Assembly (NCBI RefSeq): GCF_012489685.1
Contig: NC_080041.1
Location: 37,809,780 to 37,873,779 of the forward strand
Direction of reading: 5' to 3'
Length of the DNA stretch: 64,000 nucleotides
From: Lotus japonicus
Taxonomy: Eukaryota; Streptophyta; Magnoliopsida; Fabales; Fabaceae
Positions within the stretch are counted from its first letter, which is position 1. Every line of letters starts with the position of its first letter. Position numbers and translations under genes: made by a program. Below, piece by piece: positions 1 through 12,067 of the stretch. The notes under the pieces were generated by a model. The model saw nothing but the letters and a program-made list of their open reading frames with translations, was not told the DNA's origin and did no database searches.

Positions 1-834
1 CTAATAAAAGCAGTCAGTATGCGTCCCAAACATCATTAGGTTTTGAAATTGAATTCATCATTAACATTCTTACAAGTGTAATAAATAACATACCCGTTAT
101 CAATTTCAATTATAAATGGTAAAAAAATTAGTTAGGGTTTGGTTCTAAAATAAAAATATTTTTAATTTATATAAATTTCGAAAAATTCAAAATAAAAAAA
201 TCAATGATGGAAATATTTTTTTTATCTATTTTGTAAATAAGTTTTTTATTCCCGATATTGGTTTAAAATTCACATCTAATTACAAAAATATTAATTTTCA
301 AAATAAATATGAATTTTCTCAAACAAACTTTAGCTTTCATGAGGAGCATGTCGATAAAGTCAGGTTGATCAGACTGCTTTGCGTTGGAAAAAACGTGTAA
401 GTAAAACATTAGTTAATTTCAGGAGCAATCTAAGGTGAAAAAACGTGTAACTAATAAAATTCAAGTAATAAATAAAAACGTGTGGAAAAAATAAAAAAGT
501 AAAAACAGCTGGTATCTTAATCATGTTATTAACCGTTTCCACTTGAAAATACTTTGAATGTCAACATTTATGGTGAATGAATTGAAGGAAAATATTTATG
601 GAAAAATTTTGAATGTCAACTTTGAATTTCTATCGCATTCCGAATTGAACACGTTTTTTCATACACTGTAAAAATTCTGTGCAACACTAAATAAAAAGAT
701 ACCACCATTATGTTCATGGAAACTAAGTTTATATTCAGTGTACTCATGCCCAACTATATATTATATTAATTTTGGAATCCATTCCTCTTTTAAAACGAAA
801 CAAACTTTTCAAATTTTGATACACCACAACAAAA
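1..834. other. AT-rich non-coding DNA, pre-insertion target of element E
   Basis: I see no gene here. The sequence is AT-rich. Phrases around 525-625 (for example CAACTTTGAATTT and CCGTTTCCACTTGAAAA) recur at 35500-35640 on the far side of element E. This suggests that E inserted into an older dispersed AT-rich repeat whose two halves are now about 34.6 kb apart. Confidence 0.6.
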
Positions 835-839
835 AGATT

Positions 840-1157
840 TGTTCTATCCTGAGAACATTGAATGGGGTAGAGTACCCAAAGTGTGAGGAAAACGGTATGA
901 ATGTTTTAGTGAGAGAAACTCTAACTGCTAGAGAGAGAGAATAACTGAATTTCAATTTGAATATTTCTCAAATGAGCTAAGAGTCCTTTACAATTGGTAT
1001 TCCCCTCCTATTTATAGAGGCAGAGTTGGGCTTTCGCGCCTGTAATCTATCTAAATGGGCTAGTTGGGCCTCGGGGAGAGAGGCCCAAGTCCCTGGCGCG
1101 CTCCCTGTATGAGGTTAGTGCTCCTGGGCGAGGTACCCTGGGGTCTCGCCCAGTCCA
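840..1157 (-). repeat. 3' LTR of element E
   Basis: It is bounded by TG and CA and matches 35147-35462 over its whole length with about a dozen substitutions and one 2-bp indel. Read on the minus strand it has a TATA-like box (complement of CCTATTTATAG near 1007-1017). The flanking AGATT at 835-839 is the outer target duplication. The bases inside it (1158 onward) are not the polypyrimidine expected from an antisense polypurine tract, so the adjacent interior was probably altered. Confidence 0.85.
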
Positions 1158-2083
1158 CAAGACACCGAGCTCGAAGCATGAGAGCTAAGTGTGTCTTCAA
1201 GCAGAAAAGCTAAGGCGAGCGCCGTAAGAAACTAACCAATGCTAGAACCTAAAGTTTTAATAAAATGAAGAACAGTAGCCAACATGGCTTAGAGAATAAA
1301 GTATTTAAAATCTATACATTCCAGACTTTTTGTTGCGTCACCTCCTTCCGGGCGAACAGAGTCCATAAGTAGTCTTGTGGCAATAGCTTTTGGCGCGCTC
1401 GCCCCATCGTAGCTATGCACGTGTTTTGATCCGCAGCACTTAGACACGTGTTGAGCGCTGAGGTAGTGTTAAGATCAGCAAATCCCTAGGATCCCAACTG
1501 TTATCTCTGAAACGTCCCCTCGAATCTTTGTGAAGCCTGTCGTCCCGAATTTGGGCCAATAAGCTTTAACTGTGGTAACTTTTCATTTCAAGCATCCTTC
1601 CCATTTCCCAAAATCCCGCAACTGCCATCATACCATTTTCTGACGTCATGGAGCACGATTCCCCACTTTTTCTCCATGTCTTTCAACAACGTCCCTTAGC
1701 CTCTCTTCACACGTTTCCTTTCAAATGTCACTTCTCGCTTAAAAAGGTGTTGATTTCTTGCTTCCCGCTCCTTACGCGAACTTTCTTCACGGTTCATTGC
1801 TTTGGCTTTTTACGATTTTCTGCTCATCACCTCCTTTTCCGGCAAACCCTCGCACACCAGAGTAACCTTCACCCCTCGTACCCCTTTCACAATGACACCA
1901 AAATGTCAGACCAAAAACCATAAGCGCAAAGTTACTATCACCACCCCTCTGTGATGCGTTCCTCCCGTCGTCTCGCCCCCACCGGGAGGGGTTCCCCTCA
2001 AAGAAGAAGAAATTATTGGCTTTCGAACGAAGACCTGGGAATCGCTGAAAACCCCCGCCATAAGGGATTTGCCCGCCGGGACG
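1158..2083 (+). promoter_or_regulatory. Candidate promoter and leader of the antisense ORF of element E
   Basis: This stretch holds no convincing ORF and lies just upstream of the plus-strand ORF at 2084. It contains the bZIP-type palindrome TGACGTCA at 1641-1648 and a TATA-like run CTTAAAAAGG near 1739-1748, followed by a pyrimidine-rich leader. Antisense ORFs between pol and the 3' LTR are known in Tat-lineage elements and need their own promoter. That this stretch is one is inference. Confidence 0.4.
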
Positions 2084-3965
2084 ATGCCTAACCAACAGAC
2101 CAGCATAGAGAAGGAGTCATCTATTTGGGAAATTTCTTCAGAATCGGGCGGGTTTTGCCACGAAAAACCCCTTGACAATCTTATGTATTACGGTCTGCAC
2201 AGCCTCTGAACGCCCTTGTATCCGTCCTCAAGACAGTTATGTGGGTGCTGACCATTTCTTCTATGTGTACGGGTATATGTTCACGAGCTTGGGCATCAAA
2301 TTTCCTTTTTCCGCTTTCATTTGCTCCGTGATCCGTAGCATCAATGTTGCCCCTAGCCAACTTCATCCCAACAGTTGGGCTTTTCTGCGATGCTTCAAGA
2401 TCCTTTGCGACGCGATTCAGCAAGATCCTGAACCTTCCCACTTCTTTTATTTCTATCGCGTGTCTGCTCCACCGTCGCCACCGCGCAGCTGGGTTTCCCT
2501 GGAAGCCAGAGAGGGTCGCCAGCGTTTTAACCCTTTCTGGCCCACCATTATTGTTGACTTGGCTCGAAAGTTCTTCAGGGTCATGGTGTCCCACGAGTAT
2601 CCCGAGGTTTTCACCCACAGGGATGGCACTGCCCGCTTTCCCCTCTACTGGACCCAGGAAGTGTGCCAAGTAATCGACCCGCCCGGGGACTCCCTGACCC
2701 CAGAAGACAAAGCTGTCATCGATTTCCTGGCCAGACTTCCGGTTTAAGATTGCGCCCGCGTGATTGGTAAATCCTTCTTCCCTATTTATTTCATTTTTTT
2801 CGTTTCCTGCCAGCTTATTCTTGCCCTCCTTGCCTTAGGACAATTACATCACGCCAACGGGGAGCTTCTGGCCTCCTTTAAGAAGAGGAGAAATGTCTCG
2901 TTTCCCCTACGAGTGAATTTGAAAGGTGAAAAGACATCCCTGCTGAAGATCCAGGCGAGTGGAAAACGACCTATTGGCGAGGAAGACCCTTTCCCTTCCC
3001 CGAAGAGACTGCACTCCGCACCTGCTGCATCGTCCTCTAGTAAGGAAGATTCCAATCCCAAGTTGAACCAACCTGGTGAACCTTCGAAGGTGATCCCGGC
3101 TCCTTCGCCGAACGTCCAAAGCAATTTAATTGACGGACCCTTCTCCTCTTCAACGGTTGCCCCGTCGTCCCTTGGTCAAAGCTCAGCGCCTCCTGCCAGA
3201 GCTCCACCGTTCCCACCAGGTCGCGCCGCCATCCCGTCCCTAACTATGACACCAACTCAAGTGTCGAGGATGGATGAGGTAGTGAGGCGGTATGGCCTAG
3301 ATAAAGTTTCAGAAGGTGCATTGGCGACAATTCTCCACGCCTTTCATTGCTACAACCGATCCGCCCAGGATGCTGATGGATTACAATCAGAAGTGGCTCG
3401 CCTCCGCGCTCTTAATGCTAAACTATCCGAAGAACGCGAGGCGCTTCATGCTCAACTGATTGCCAAAGAAATCTCCTTCTCCCAAGAGCAGGCCGAGCAG
3501 GCCAGCCGCGCGGCGGTGAGCCTAGAGTTCCGAGATAAGAGAACTTCCGATTTGGAAAAAGCCCTGGCGGAGCTGCGATAGGAGGTGCAACTGGAAGCTA
3601 ACGCGAAGGCAGACATGGTATCTTCCAAAGATTAAACCCTTTCTTTGTTGGAGGTTGACCTTGAAAACCTTCGCCTTGAACTGGCGAAGAGAGACGAGGC
3701 CTTATCCTCGGCGAAGACTCAAGCCCAACTTGACGCGAAGGCCTTGGAGGAGAAGATGACATCAGATGCTGTTGCGAATGCCGTTTTCGAGCGAGGTCGT
3801 GGCTTTTTCCTCGCTAAAGCCCGAGTTGAACACCTCCACCCACTGATCGACCTTCACCAGATGGGAACGTTCAAAAAGGTTACCCCCTCAGGATTGGTTG
3901 GGACCGAGGATCCCCCAGGCTTCGTCGTCGAGCGTTTCATGACTGAAGAAGATGTAGAGCAATAG
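2084..3965 (+). pseudogene. Antisense extra ORF (aORF) of element E, 'putative gypsy type transposon' family, decayed
   Basis: This reads antisense to E, between the lost pol and the 3' LTR, as expected of an extra ORF of Tat elements; its function is unknown. An ATG at 2084 opens a short frame with a tryptophan- and serine-rich start. The frame shifts near 2205 into the conserved core (2210-2470), which reads FFYVYGYMFTSLGIKFPFS then VAPSQLHPNSWAF, typical of the PF04195-type domain. A basic and proline-rich middle follows, then a long coiled coil (3270-3800). In-frame stops at 2745 (TAA), 3579 (TAG) and 3633 (TAA) break it. A pyrimidine-rich GT-AG segment at 2767-2838 (72 nt, divisible by 3) could be a small intron. 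It is clearly non-functional now. Confidence 0.75.
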
Positions 3966-4336
3966 GTCAATTCTGTACCGATAATTTGTTCCCTTGCTGT
4001 CTTAAATGAGAATTCCAAATTATTTTTGCATCTTATATCTATTTCTCTTTTCCTCCTTTTTTTTAACAATTTTATGTCCTTCTTCTCCGCCGATGTCGTT
4101 CTCGTTACAAACTCTAAGCATGGATACCCCGCCAAGGATGCTCCGTGCGGCAAATTATGCTAATTGTTTTCCCAGAAAACCCTGACGTTTGCTTAAGTGC
4201 TTCTTTCCAGATTCCAATGGTTATTGTTGACCACCGGCCATGAATACTTAAGCCTTTATTGCGAGTCGCTCCTTTTCTAAGAAAAAACTCCTCGAGAAAC
4301 TGCTCCAGCAATAACTTCCGGAGACTAAACCGAGCT
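3966..4336. other. Intergenic part of element E
   Basis: I see no gene. The sequence after the antisense ORF is T-rich around 4010-4080, resembling a 3' untranslated region. It leads into a TATA-bearing promoter-like stretch for the next ORF. Confidence 0.4.
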
Positions 4337-4346
4337 TATAAATAAG
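4337..4346 (+). promoter_or_regulatory. TATA box ahead of the split small ORF
   Basis: TATAAATAAG lies 54 bp before the ATG at 4400, with an A/C-rich leader in between. The spacing suits a plant core promoter with a leader of roughly 30 nt. Confidence 0.5.
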
Positions 4347-4399
4347 AACCAAAACGCAACAAACTTCACATCTCATCTGCTTTCTAAAACTTCAAGGAA

Positions 4400-4688
4400 A
4401 TGGCATCCTACATTGCCTGCTTGGAAGAGCTCAGGAAGAAAGCTTTTGATGAAGATCTCTTCATCAACGTTAGGCATCCGGAGGATCCTAACGTTTACGA
4501 CCTGACCAACAAGCTGCTGGGAATGGATTTGAGTCCAGAGATGGACCCTATCCTCAGAAATTTCCTCTGCTTCGTGGAGGAGGTTCAAGAGCTCTGCCGG
4601 CGGGAGCTGGATCTGCTGGAGAAGATAGGAGCAGTGAAAACAGCTCTGGAGACGGCGGAAGAAGGTCCTGAGAAGCTGGAGCTGAGCC
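4400..4688 (+). CDS. Small unidentified helical protein, 5' part (split by solo LTR C)
   Basis: The ORF starts at an ATG 54 bp after a TATA box. It encodes about 96 residues beginning MASYIACLEELRKKAFDE, charged and apparently helical, with leucine and glutamate in heptad-like spacing near the end. It then runs into the first bases of solo LTR C (TG at 4689), which supplies an artificial stop at 4691. The frame resumes exactly on the other side of C at 28081 and ends at a TGA at 28179-28181. I do not recognise the family. It could be a second extra ORF of element E or a captured host fragment. Its promoter-like head and continuous frame favour a once real gene. Confidence 0.5.
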
Positions 4689-5654
4689 TGTAACACCCCG
4701 ATTTCGGTGGCGTCACTTTAGTAACCAAAATCAAATAAAGCGGAAAAGCAGGTATATTTTTTTTTCGTTTTGTTTAAATAAAAAGATTTGTCGAAATAAA
4801 GACTCAACCCAATCGCGATTAACAACGACTAACAGACAATATAAGTACAGCCCTCGCTGCAACTAAAAACATCGTCACGAGTGTCCACAAGTGACAAAAA
4901 GTAACTAAAAGTGGTGCCCGCAGGCTAATAAGTGCGACCCATAGTTAGAGTCATAACATTTATAAATACAGTCCTCCAAGAAAGTAAGTCAGCCCAGAAC
5001 GGCCTCCAAAAGACCTCCTACGTCCGACAAACTCCCTGTGATCCTCATGGAAGAGAACCACACAACAAGCTAATAGTCGGGGACCTACCCTGCCCCAATA
5101 CAAAAAATGACAATCAGAGCTATGACAACGACACCCGATATACTACACCCCTAACATCGACCCTCATCCGATCCTGCATGAAGTGCGGGTCCACGTCGAA
5201 GGATCAGTAGTAGTCATTTCGCTCCGGGTCCTCCCAGAACGTTGAACTATCACGAATCAGTTGTTGAACGTCTGGCAGCAGGCCGACCGTCCAAACACAA
5301 ACATGAACACAAAGCCAAGGCGCGAGGGTCAACTCACAGAATATGATAAATAATACAAGCAACATGTGAAGAATAAGGGGGTATATATATATATATGTTG
5401 TATATATATACATATAAGTTCTGCATTGCCTACCCTAAGGTATATACATGGCATGTTATCGAATCTCTAGTAACAACACAATATTCAATATCTCAACAAT
5501 TCAACAAATAACATAACATTGTTCACCAATATCAAATCATCAAAATCTCAACATATGAAGTTAGGTGATAAGGTTAGTGAAACCATGTATCGTCCTCCCA
5601 ACGCACAAGTGTCTAACTAAACAAATGTTCCTTGTCGTTTGCCCTAAGGTAAAC

Positions 5655-6062
5655 GACGATGAAATCTCACGCTTCCATGAAGTCTCACACTTCAATGGAG
5701 TCTTACGCTTTCCCGAAGTCTCACGCTTCAGTGAAATCTCACACATTCACGAAGTCTCACGCTTCAGTGAAGTTTCACGGATTCACGAAGTCTCACGCTT
5801 CAGTGAAGTTTCGCGCCTTCATGAAGTCTCCCGCTTCAATGAAGTTTCACACCTTCACGAAGTCTCACGCTTCAGTGATGTTTCACACCTCCGCAACGTC
5901 TCCCGCTTCAGCGAAGGTTCCCGTCTCCACGAGGTCTCCCGCCTCAGTGAAGTTTCTGCTTTCACGAAGTCTCACGTTTCAGTGAATTTGCACACTTTCA
6001 CGAAGTCTCACGCTTCAGTGAAGTTCCATGCTTTCACGAAGTCTCACGCCTCAGTGAAGCTT
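5655..6062 (+). repeat. 36-bp minisatellite (18-bp half units) inside solo LTR C
   Basis: About 11 degenerate copies of a 36-bp unit are visible; one half reads TCACGCTTCAGTGAAGTT and the other is a variant such as TCACGAAGTC. Because 36 is divisible by 3, several frames stay open and give spurious 12-residue protein repeats. The corresponding place in B's LTR (near 7340) lacks the array, so it expanded in the C lineage. Confidence 0.85.
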
Positions 6063-6121
6063 CCCGGCTCATCCTTTGGACGGCTAAATAAATTGCTCAA
6101 AGAGCAAAGGAGTACCAATGT

Positions 6122-9100
6122 TGTAACACCCCGATTTCGGTGGCGTCACTTTCGTAACCAAAAGAAATACTTAATGCGGAAAAACGTGAATATTTTTTTT
6201 CTCGATAATACAAAATTAAAACTGAAAGAAATAGGGCTTGACAACAGAAGATAACAAAACTAATATACAATAATAGTTACAGCCCCCACTGTAAGTTGTA
6301 AACCACGTCACGAGTAAACCTCCAGTGACGGAAAGTAAAAGAGAGTAACGCCCGTAGGCAAAAGTACAAACCAAAAGAAAAGTCAAGTGTCCGCAACACT
6401 ATCCCTCAAAATGAGAATGAGTTAGCCCAGATGGCCTAAAACAAGACCTCTTAGCCCAACCAACTCTCTGTGATCCCCGTAGAGGAACCACACAAAAAGC
6501 TATAGGCGGGAAACTACCCTGTCCCCAAAGAAACAATGACGGTCAGAGCTAAGACTCTACTCCTACACTAATCCCATCTCGAGTAAGTCGCTCGGTGGCC
6601 AGCGGGGTCGACCACCCCTGAACCGTAGTCCTCCTGATCAAGCTTCTTCAACCTAGTTTCCCCTGAAGGGTGAACCATCGTGAACCGGTCCGCCATGGAC
6701 ATCTGACAAAGGCGTAGTCCGCCCAAACACACACAGAAGACGCGAGGGTCAACTCCAAAGAATTATATAAATAATAAAACCAGATATATAGGGTAATAAT
6801 TATTTAGCCTCTCAGGCTTATACGTTTAGGGATAACATCCTAGGGTTGCATATATCACAATGAATATAAAGATCATAATAACAATTAGCATGCCTCAAAT
6901 AGGATTAACAAGTACCAATCACACTCAACAACTAAGTCAGTATGTATGTTGCATGAAATGCAATGCTGGATAACAAAATGCATTCCGGAAGAAGGATGGA
7001 CACCATCGAGTCAGCCCTAACACCGGCCAAAGTGGGACCATTCCGCTCGGGCGCCTCTTACACCACACAAAAGTAGTCAGATCAGCAGTGAACCCGTAGG
7101 TCTGCCATTCCGTCTGCTACTAAGGACCACCGTAGTGTCCTAAATATGGAAATCCGGGTCTTATGACCATTTTGGAATCCACCGAGGTCCGGTAATCCGC
7201 CGTGTATTAACCTCAAAATGAGTGCATGAATGCAAGTGATTAGCCAAACAACGTCTCCGACCTCACTCGACACGTCGCCACGTGTTCTAACTAACTTAAT
7301 GTCTCTAAAAAGCCTACCCTAAGGCAAACGTCGATTCTGCGACAAAATGAATTAATCAAAAGAAGAAGAATGTACTTTGGAACTCATGGTTCCCGGCTAA
7401 ACTTTAGATAGCCAATCAATAAACTGCTCATCGAGCGAAAAGGTACCGAAGTACTTGGAAACTTATAGTCTCCGGCTAAACTTTAGATAGCCAAACATTA
7501 AACTGCTCATCGAGCGAAAGAGTATAAGCATACTCGGAAACTTGTAAGTTTCCTCAAGACTTGGACTCGACGACACTTCTCATTTTCAAAACTAATATTC
7601 AGGCTCTAAGCTCTTATCTAAATGTTGTTATCATTTGTTCAAGGGGTTTAGAGATTGATTAATGTCTTATGAATTTTCTTTGAGAAAATAGATTTCGTTT
7701 AGTCTTATGATACTTCCTATGAGTTTCAGGGATCCCATAATCCCAATTAATTTCTGAGAAGGTCTCGATCCATTAAAATATAACAAGGTCCGAACTTCGT
7801 TCGTCCTTTCAAACTCTCTCAAAATCTCATAAAAATTCGGCATGACTTGCCCGTAATCCTCACTTTCCAGAAACATAGGCACGAGTGGAATAGCATCATG
7901 AAACAGCTCAACCAATAGGCATAAACAGCATATTCCAACACATCCTAAGTTAACCATGTAGCACATAGCATGTGAATCATTTAGCACACAATATCATGGC
8001 ATCAAGTACTCAACAAGTTCGGCCGAAGCCTCAGAAATCATTTCAGACATTTAGCAATTAGGTGCATAACACATAAATCAAGTCGAATTTCATCGACACC
8101 TAAAGCATTATCTAGTAATTCAGAGAGTAGCCCTCACCGGTGGGTCTTCCAGCTTCCTCCTCAAAATGTTCTTCAAGCTCTTCTCCTTGATTTCTGGGAA
8201 TCTCCTCAAACGAACCTTAAGCAAAAATCACAGAAATCAACACCAAGAGTCAGAAACTCAGCAATCAAAGAGTCCTAGGGTTACACAGTACACTACTACC
8301 TCCGTGGTACGACAATCTAACGCGTTAAGACAAGTTTTCGAAAAATCGGATTCTCCTCTCCCCTTGATATAGCTCTCGGCCACTTCCTCTAATTGGGAGG
8401 GTCGATTTTTCTTCGATCAAACTTGGTTCCTAGGTTAACATAAGCCGTAACTAAGACGGTTCTAGGCTCAGAAAAATTTTCGGATCGAAAACTGATATAG
8501 GGGTAGTTTGGTCATTATTTTTAGCTCAGAATTTCAAAATTGGATTTTTGAAAAACAAATTGGATGGGGACGTCCACAACGACGTTTATGACGATAAATC
8601 CTACTAGCACTAAGCCAAGTCGATAGATTAGAGCGTAAAGGTTGCGACTTTGCCGAAAAATGGGTATTTAGGGTAGAAATTGATCCCGGCGGCATTTCGT
8701 CGACATTTGACAAAATCTAATCCGCAGAACACGCTCAGGAGCATGCAGGGAAGAAGTTTAGACGCTGAAATCAGCTGATTTGAACAGTTTTTCAAAAACC
8801 TCAAAATTTTGAACTCAGAAAGTCGCAGGAGAAGTGGACAGAAACGACGATTCGAAGGAGAGTATAGATTACCTACCTCGAGGTCTTCGATTAGTGACGA
8901 TCGGTGAAGCAAACGGGCAAGAAACGACGAAGATCCGGATTCTCTCTCTCTCTCTAGGTGCTCGCGGGTTTGGGGAGGGGAAATGGGTATTTTTTTGCAA
9001 AAAATCTAATTTTCAAGCTATTTATAGGTTTTGGAAAAAACGGAAAAATGATTTTTTTGCGATTCCGATTTTTCCTGCGCGTTCCTCTGCGCATTCTAAG

Positions 9101-9700
9101 ATAGGTTCTGGCGACAGAATTCCAGAACTCAAAATAGGATTCTTGGAATTAAACCAGAAGATCCAAGATCGGCATAAGTCGGTGTAAGTCGGTTTATCCC
9201 GAAAAACTACTTTTTGCAGTGATCGTCGGATGAGAATACTTCCTTCTGAAGAAAGATTAGAATTGACGAGAGAAATAGGAGAACGCGGGTGGAATCTTCT
9301 TTTGCAGCTCCGAATAGAAAAAACATTCATCGTCTGTCGATCTTAGGTTTCTCGAACTATCAGGGATTCCGTTTCGGCAAACTTCCGAGAATTGGAATTT
9401 GACGTTCGTACTTTCCAAGATTTCGCATCGAAATGATTTGTTTAAGGATGGAAAAGAGAAGTTCTAACATTTCTCTGAGGATTCTTGGAATTAGTTTCCA
9501 TCGTGTCCTAAAGCATAAATTAACTATTCACTAATACCTTTGACCTAGGATTAAGCGTATGTTAGTCGTGCTATAACTCTTTCGGTTTTTCGATAAATTC
9601 TTGGACTTTTCCTGAACCTTTTTCCTTCCCAAATTTATCTTAATCAAATAACTCTTTTATTTTATTCACTTATCCAAAGCGTTAAAACTTGGGCCTTACA
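6122..9700 (-). repeat. 3' LTR of element B
   Basis: It starts TGTAACACCCCGATTTCGG and ends GGGCCTTACA on the plus strand. It matches 21984-25561 with no difference I could find from 6122 to about 9200; all differences fall at about 9220-9615. Internal ORF-like stretches occur in both copies and have no coding signature. Read on the minus strand, a TATA-like box (complement of CTATTTATAGG) lies near 9019-9029. Confidence 0.9.
7376..7560 (+). repeat. Tandem duplication of about 80 bp inside B's LTR
   Basis: The passage GGCTAAACTTTAGATAGCC followed by AAACTGCTCATCGAGCGAAA occurs twice here, with a partial third start at 7540. The same arrangement is present in the other LTR of B (23238-23422). 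C carries a single related copy near 25590-25640. Confidence 0.75.
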
Positions 9701-9731
9701 TTACTACCCTCCAAAAAGAAAGTTTCGACCT
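9701..9731 (-). other. Polypurine tract of element B
   Basis: Immediately inside the 3' LTR the plus strand reads TTACTACCCTCCAAAAAGAA. On the minus strand this gives a GGAGGGTAG purine run ending at the LTR start, the usual primer site for second-strand synthesis. Confidence 0.7.
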
Positions 9732-9737
9732 CGAAAC

Positions 9738-11136
9738 TTAAGGGTCAGTAAAAAGTTCTGGATACTGTTCCTTGATCTTTTCCTTCAGCTCCCACGTCGC
9801 ATCGCCGGTGTCCTTGTTCCAAATAACCTTCACTAACTCGATCTCTTTTCCCCTCAACTGCTTTATCCTTGTGTCACCAATGCTGATTGGCGGTGTCTCG
9901 AAAGACAAGTTATCCTTCAACTCAATGTCATCCAACTCGATGACATGTGTCGGATCAGCAATATACTTCCTCAGTTGTGACACATGGAATACACCGTGAA
10001 TGTTTGATAGGAAAGGCGGTAGTGTGATCTGATAAGCTATCGGTCCTACACGACGAGTAATCAGATAAGGTCCAATGAACTTTGGCGCAAGCTTTCTTGA
10101 CTCGATTGCTCGACCAACTCCTGTAGTATGAGTAACTCGCAGAAACACATGGTCTCCTTCTTCAAATTCTAAGGTTCTGCGCCTTTGATCTGCATAACTC
10201 TTCTGTCTACTCTGAAAAGCCTTCATCTTCTCTCTGATCTGTTGGATCTTCTCAGTTGTCTGTTGCAGAAGTTCCGGTCCTACTAACAAATTCTCTCCAT
10301 CTTGATACCAACATAAAGGCGTTCTACACTTGCGGCCATACAAAGCCTCATACGGTGCCATGCCTATGGTCGTATGAAAATTGTTGTTGTATGTGAACTC
10401 AATCAGTGGCAATAGGGTATCCCAACTGCCCTTGTTGTCTAACACGCAAGCCCGTAGCAAATCCTCCAATGATTGGATAGTTCTCTCAGTTTGTCCATCA
10501 GTTTGTGGATGATAAGCAGAACTTAATCTCAGCCTCGTTCCCAAAGCCTGATGAAGAGCTCCCCACAAATGTGAAGTAAACTTCGGGTCTCTATCGGAAA
10601 CGATACTTGTTGGCACTCCATGCAGTCGCACAATCTCAGCTATATATATCTCTGATAGCTTCTCCACGTTGTACGTGGTCCTCACAGGTATGAAATGAGC
10701 CGACTTAGTCAATCGATCCACGATTACCCAAATCGAATCATATACTTTCTGAGTTCTTGGCAACGCCACGACGAAATCCATCGATATACTATCCCATTTC
10801 CATTGAGGTACATCCAAGCTCTGTAGCATACCTGAAGATTTTCTGATGTTCCACCTTCGCCTTCTGACAGATTAAACATGCAGCTACATATTCTGCCACT
10901 TGTCTCTTCATCCCTGGCCACCAAAAATTCACCTTCAAGTCCTGATACATCTTTTTCATTCCAGGGTGAATGCTCAACTTGCTTTTGTGACCTTCGTCCA
11001 TAATCAACCTCCTTAAGTCAGGGTTGTTAGGTACGCACACTCTATCCTTGCATCGCAGGATATTGTCACTCCCTACCTTGAATTCCGGGTCCTTACCCTG
11101 AATTACTAAATTCTTATTTTCCGAGTAAAAATTCAT
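9738..11136 (-). pseudogene. Element B integrase with C-terminal chromodomain-like region (one frameshift)
   Basis: Integrase inserts the cDNA into the genome. From high to low coordinates, a zinc-binding region (HKSKLSIHPGMKKMYQ, then [13 protein letters not shown]) occupies 11136-10830. A small frameshift near 10830-10840 follows. The catalytic core then runs to 9738, with aspartates in SMDFV and SDRDPKF and glutamate in DGQTERTIQ. The C-terminus ([46 protein letters not shown]) matches the tail of Tekay/Del chromoviruses. The core frame is open for 363 codons. It is the best-kept gene of B. Confidence 0.85.
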
Positions 11137-11139
11137 CTT

Positions 11140-11430
11140 GTAACTGTTGGTCTCGGATTTCTTCCATCAATCCATTGGTGATCTTGATCATCCCAAACTT
11201 CAGTTCTCCCTCAGATGCTCTCACATCTAAGCTCAAATCTCAAAATTGTTCCAGCAGTTGCAGCTCCTTAACCATCATTGATGAGATATGCATCTTCCTG
11301 CTCAATGCATCAGCAACGACATTAGCCTTTCCAGGATGGTATTGTAAGGTAAAATCGTAATCCTTGAGTAATTCCATCCAGCGTCGTTGTCTCATGTTCA
11401 ACTCCTTCTGGTCAAACAAGTACTTTAAGC
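11140..11430 (-). pseudogene. RNase H remnant of element B
   Basis: Read on the minus strand this gives the end of a gypsy RNase H: a [16 protein letters not shown] motif, then a [16 protein letters not shown] motif, then the linker to integrase. Several stops interrupt the linker. The beginning of RNase H and all of RT are missing. The left end abuts the compressed integrase mosaic. Confidence 0.65.
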
Positions 11431-11627
11431 TCTATGTCGTCCTGCTCGACCACTCGTGTCGGTTCTATGTTGGAAATAACATTGGTTGACGCTACGTGCA
11501 ATTGCACAACCTTAACCACTTGATCCTTTACTTTTGTTCGTCCAAAAATTCTGCTTAAAATCAGTACACCTCTGGCATTCCAGAGTGAATGTTCAACCTG
11601 TCCTCGTGATCTCCACTCATGATTCAA
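11425..11627 (-). pseudogene. Compressed mosaic of integrase pieces upstream of RNase H in B
   Basis: In about 200 bp the minus strand runs through three short pieces that resemble successive parts of integrase. The first is the zinc-binding region (GTTGAACATTCACTCTGGAA). The second is the core segment [17 protein letters not shown] in degenerate form. The third is the chromodomain linker ([10 protein letters not shown]). It then joins RNase H at KYLFDQ. Order and strand match the true integrase, but most of its length is missing. This looks like several deletions or template switches. Confidence 0.5.
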
Positions 11628-12067
11628 AACTTAACTCGATCGCTCTATAACTCATAGACGAACTATTCCCTTGGAATCTACTAGTCCATTAACGTCGATT
11701 CCAACTTCGTAACTATCCTCATTCGCACCATGAAATCAATCTTCTACTTAGTCATCACTCAAAGTAAAACTCGACGTGAGTCTTAATACCTTGTGCATCG
11801 CTAGACCCAATCCCTTTTAACATCCATTCATCAGCAACTTATAAGCTAATCACCATCTTAATATCTTACAATCCATTATTGTCATCTCCCCTTTTTCGAG
11901 ACTTCCCTTACTTGAACCATAAAACCAACCTTCACTTATTCACAACCACTTTACAATTACCTAAAATCCTTAACACTTCCCCCAAATCCGAACTTATTCC
12001 CTAGAAGGTCAAATCATAATTGTACCTCAAGAAACTTAACTAGTCATTTTATCATCCGATCTCTCAA
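11628..12067. other. Unrecognised interior of element B, left of D
   Basis: There is no ORF of substance. RT would be expected here, but I can find no RT motif. A few short phrases resemble RNase H weakly. The TSD of D (CTCAA) ends it at 12063-12067. Confidence 0.45.

Noticed and set aside
5565..6254. Open frame of 229 codons with repeated VSRFSEVSRIHE-like residues
   Set aside because: It is produced by the 36-bp minisatellite (unit divisible by 3) inside a solo LTR; several frames stay open and no family is recognised.
9701..9731. Reading B as a plus-strand element
   Set aside because: The primer site (21969-21980), polypurine tract and coding strand all show minus orientation.
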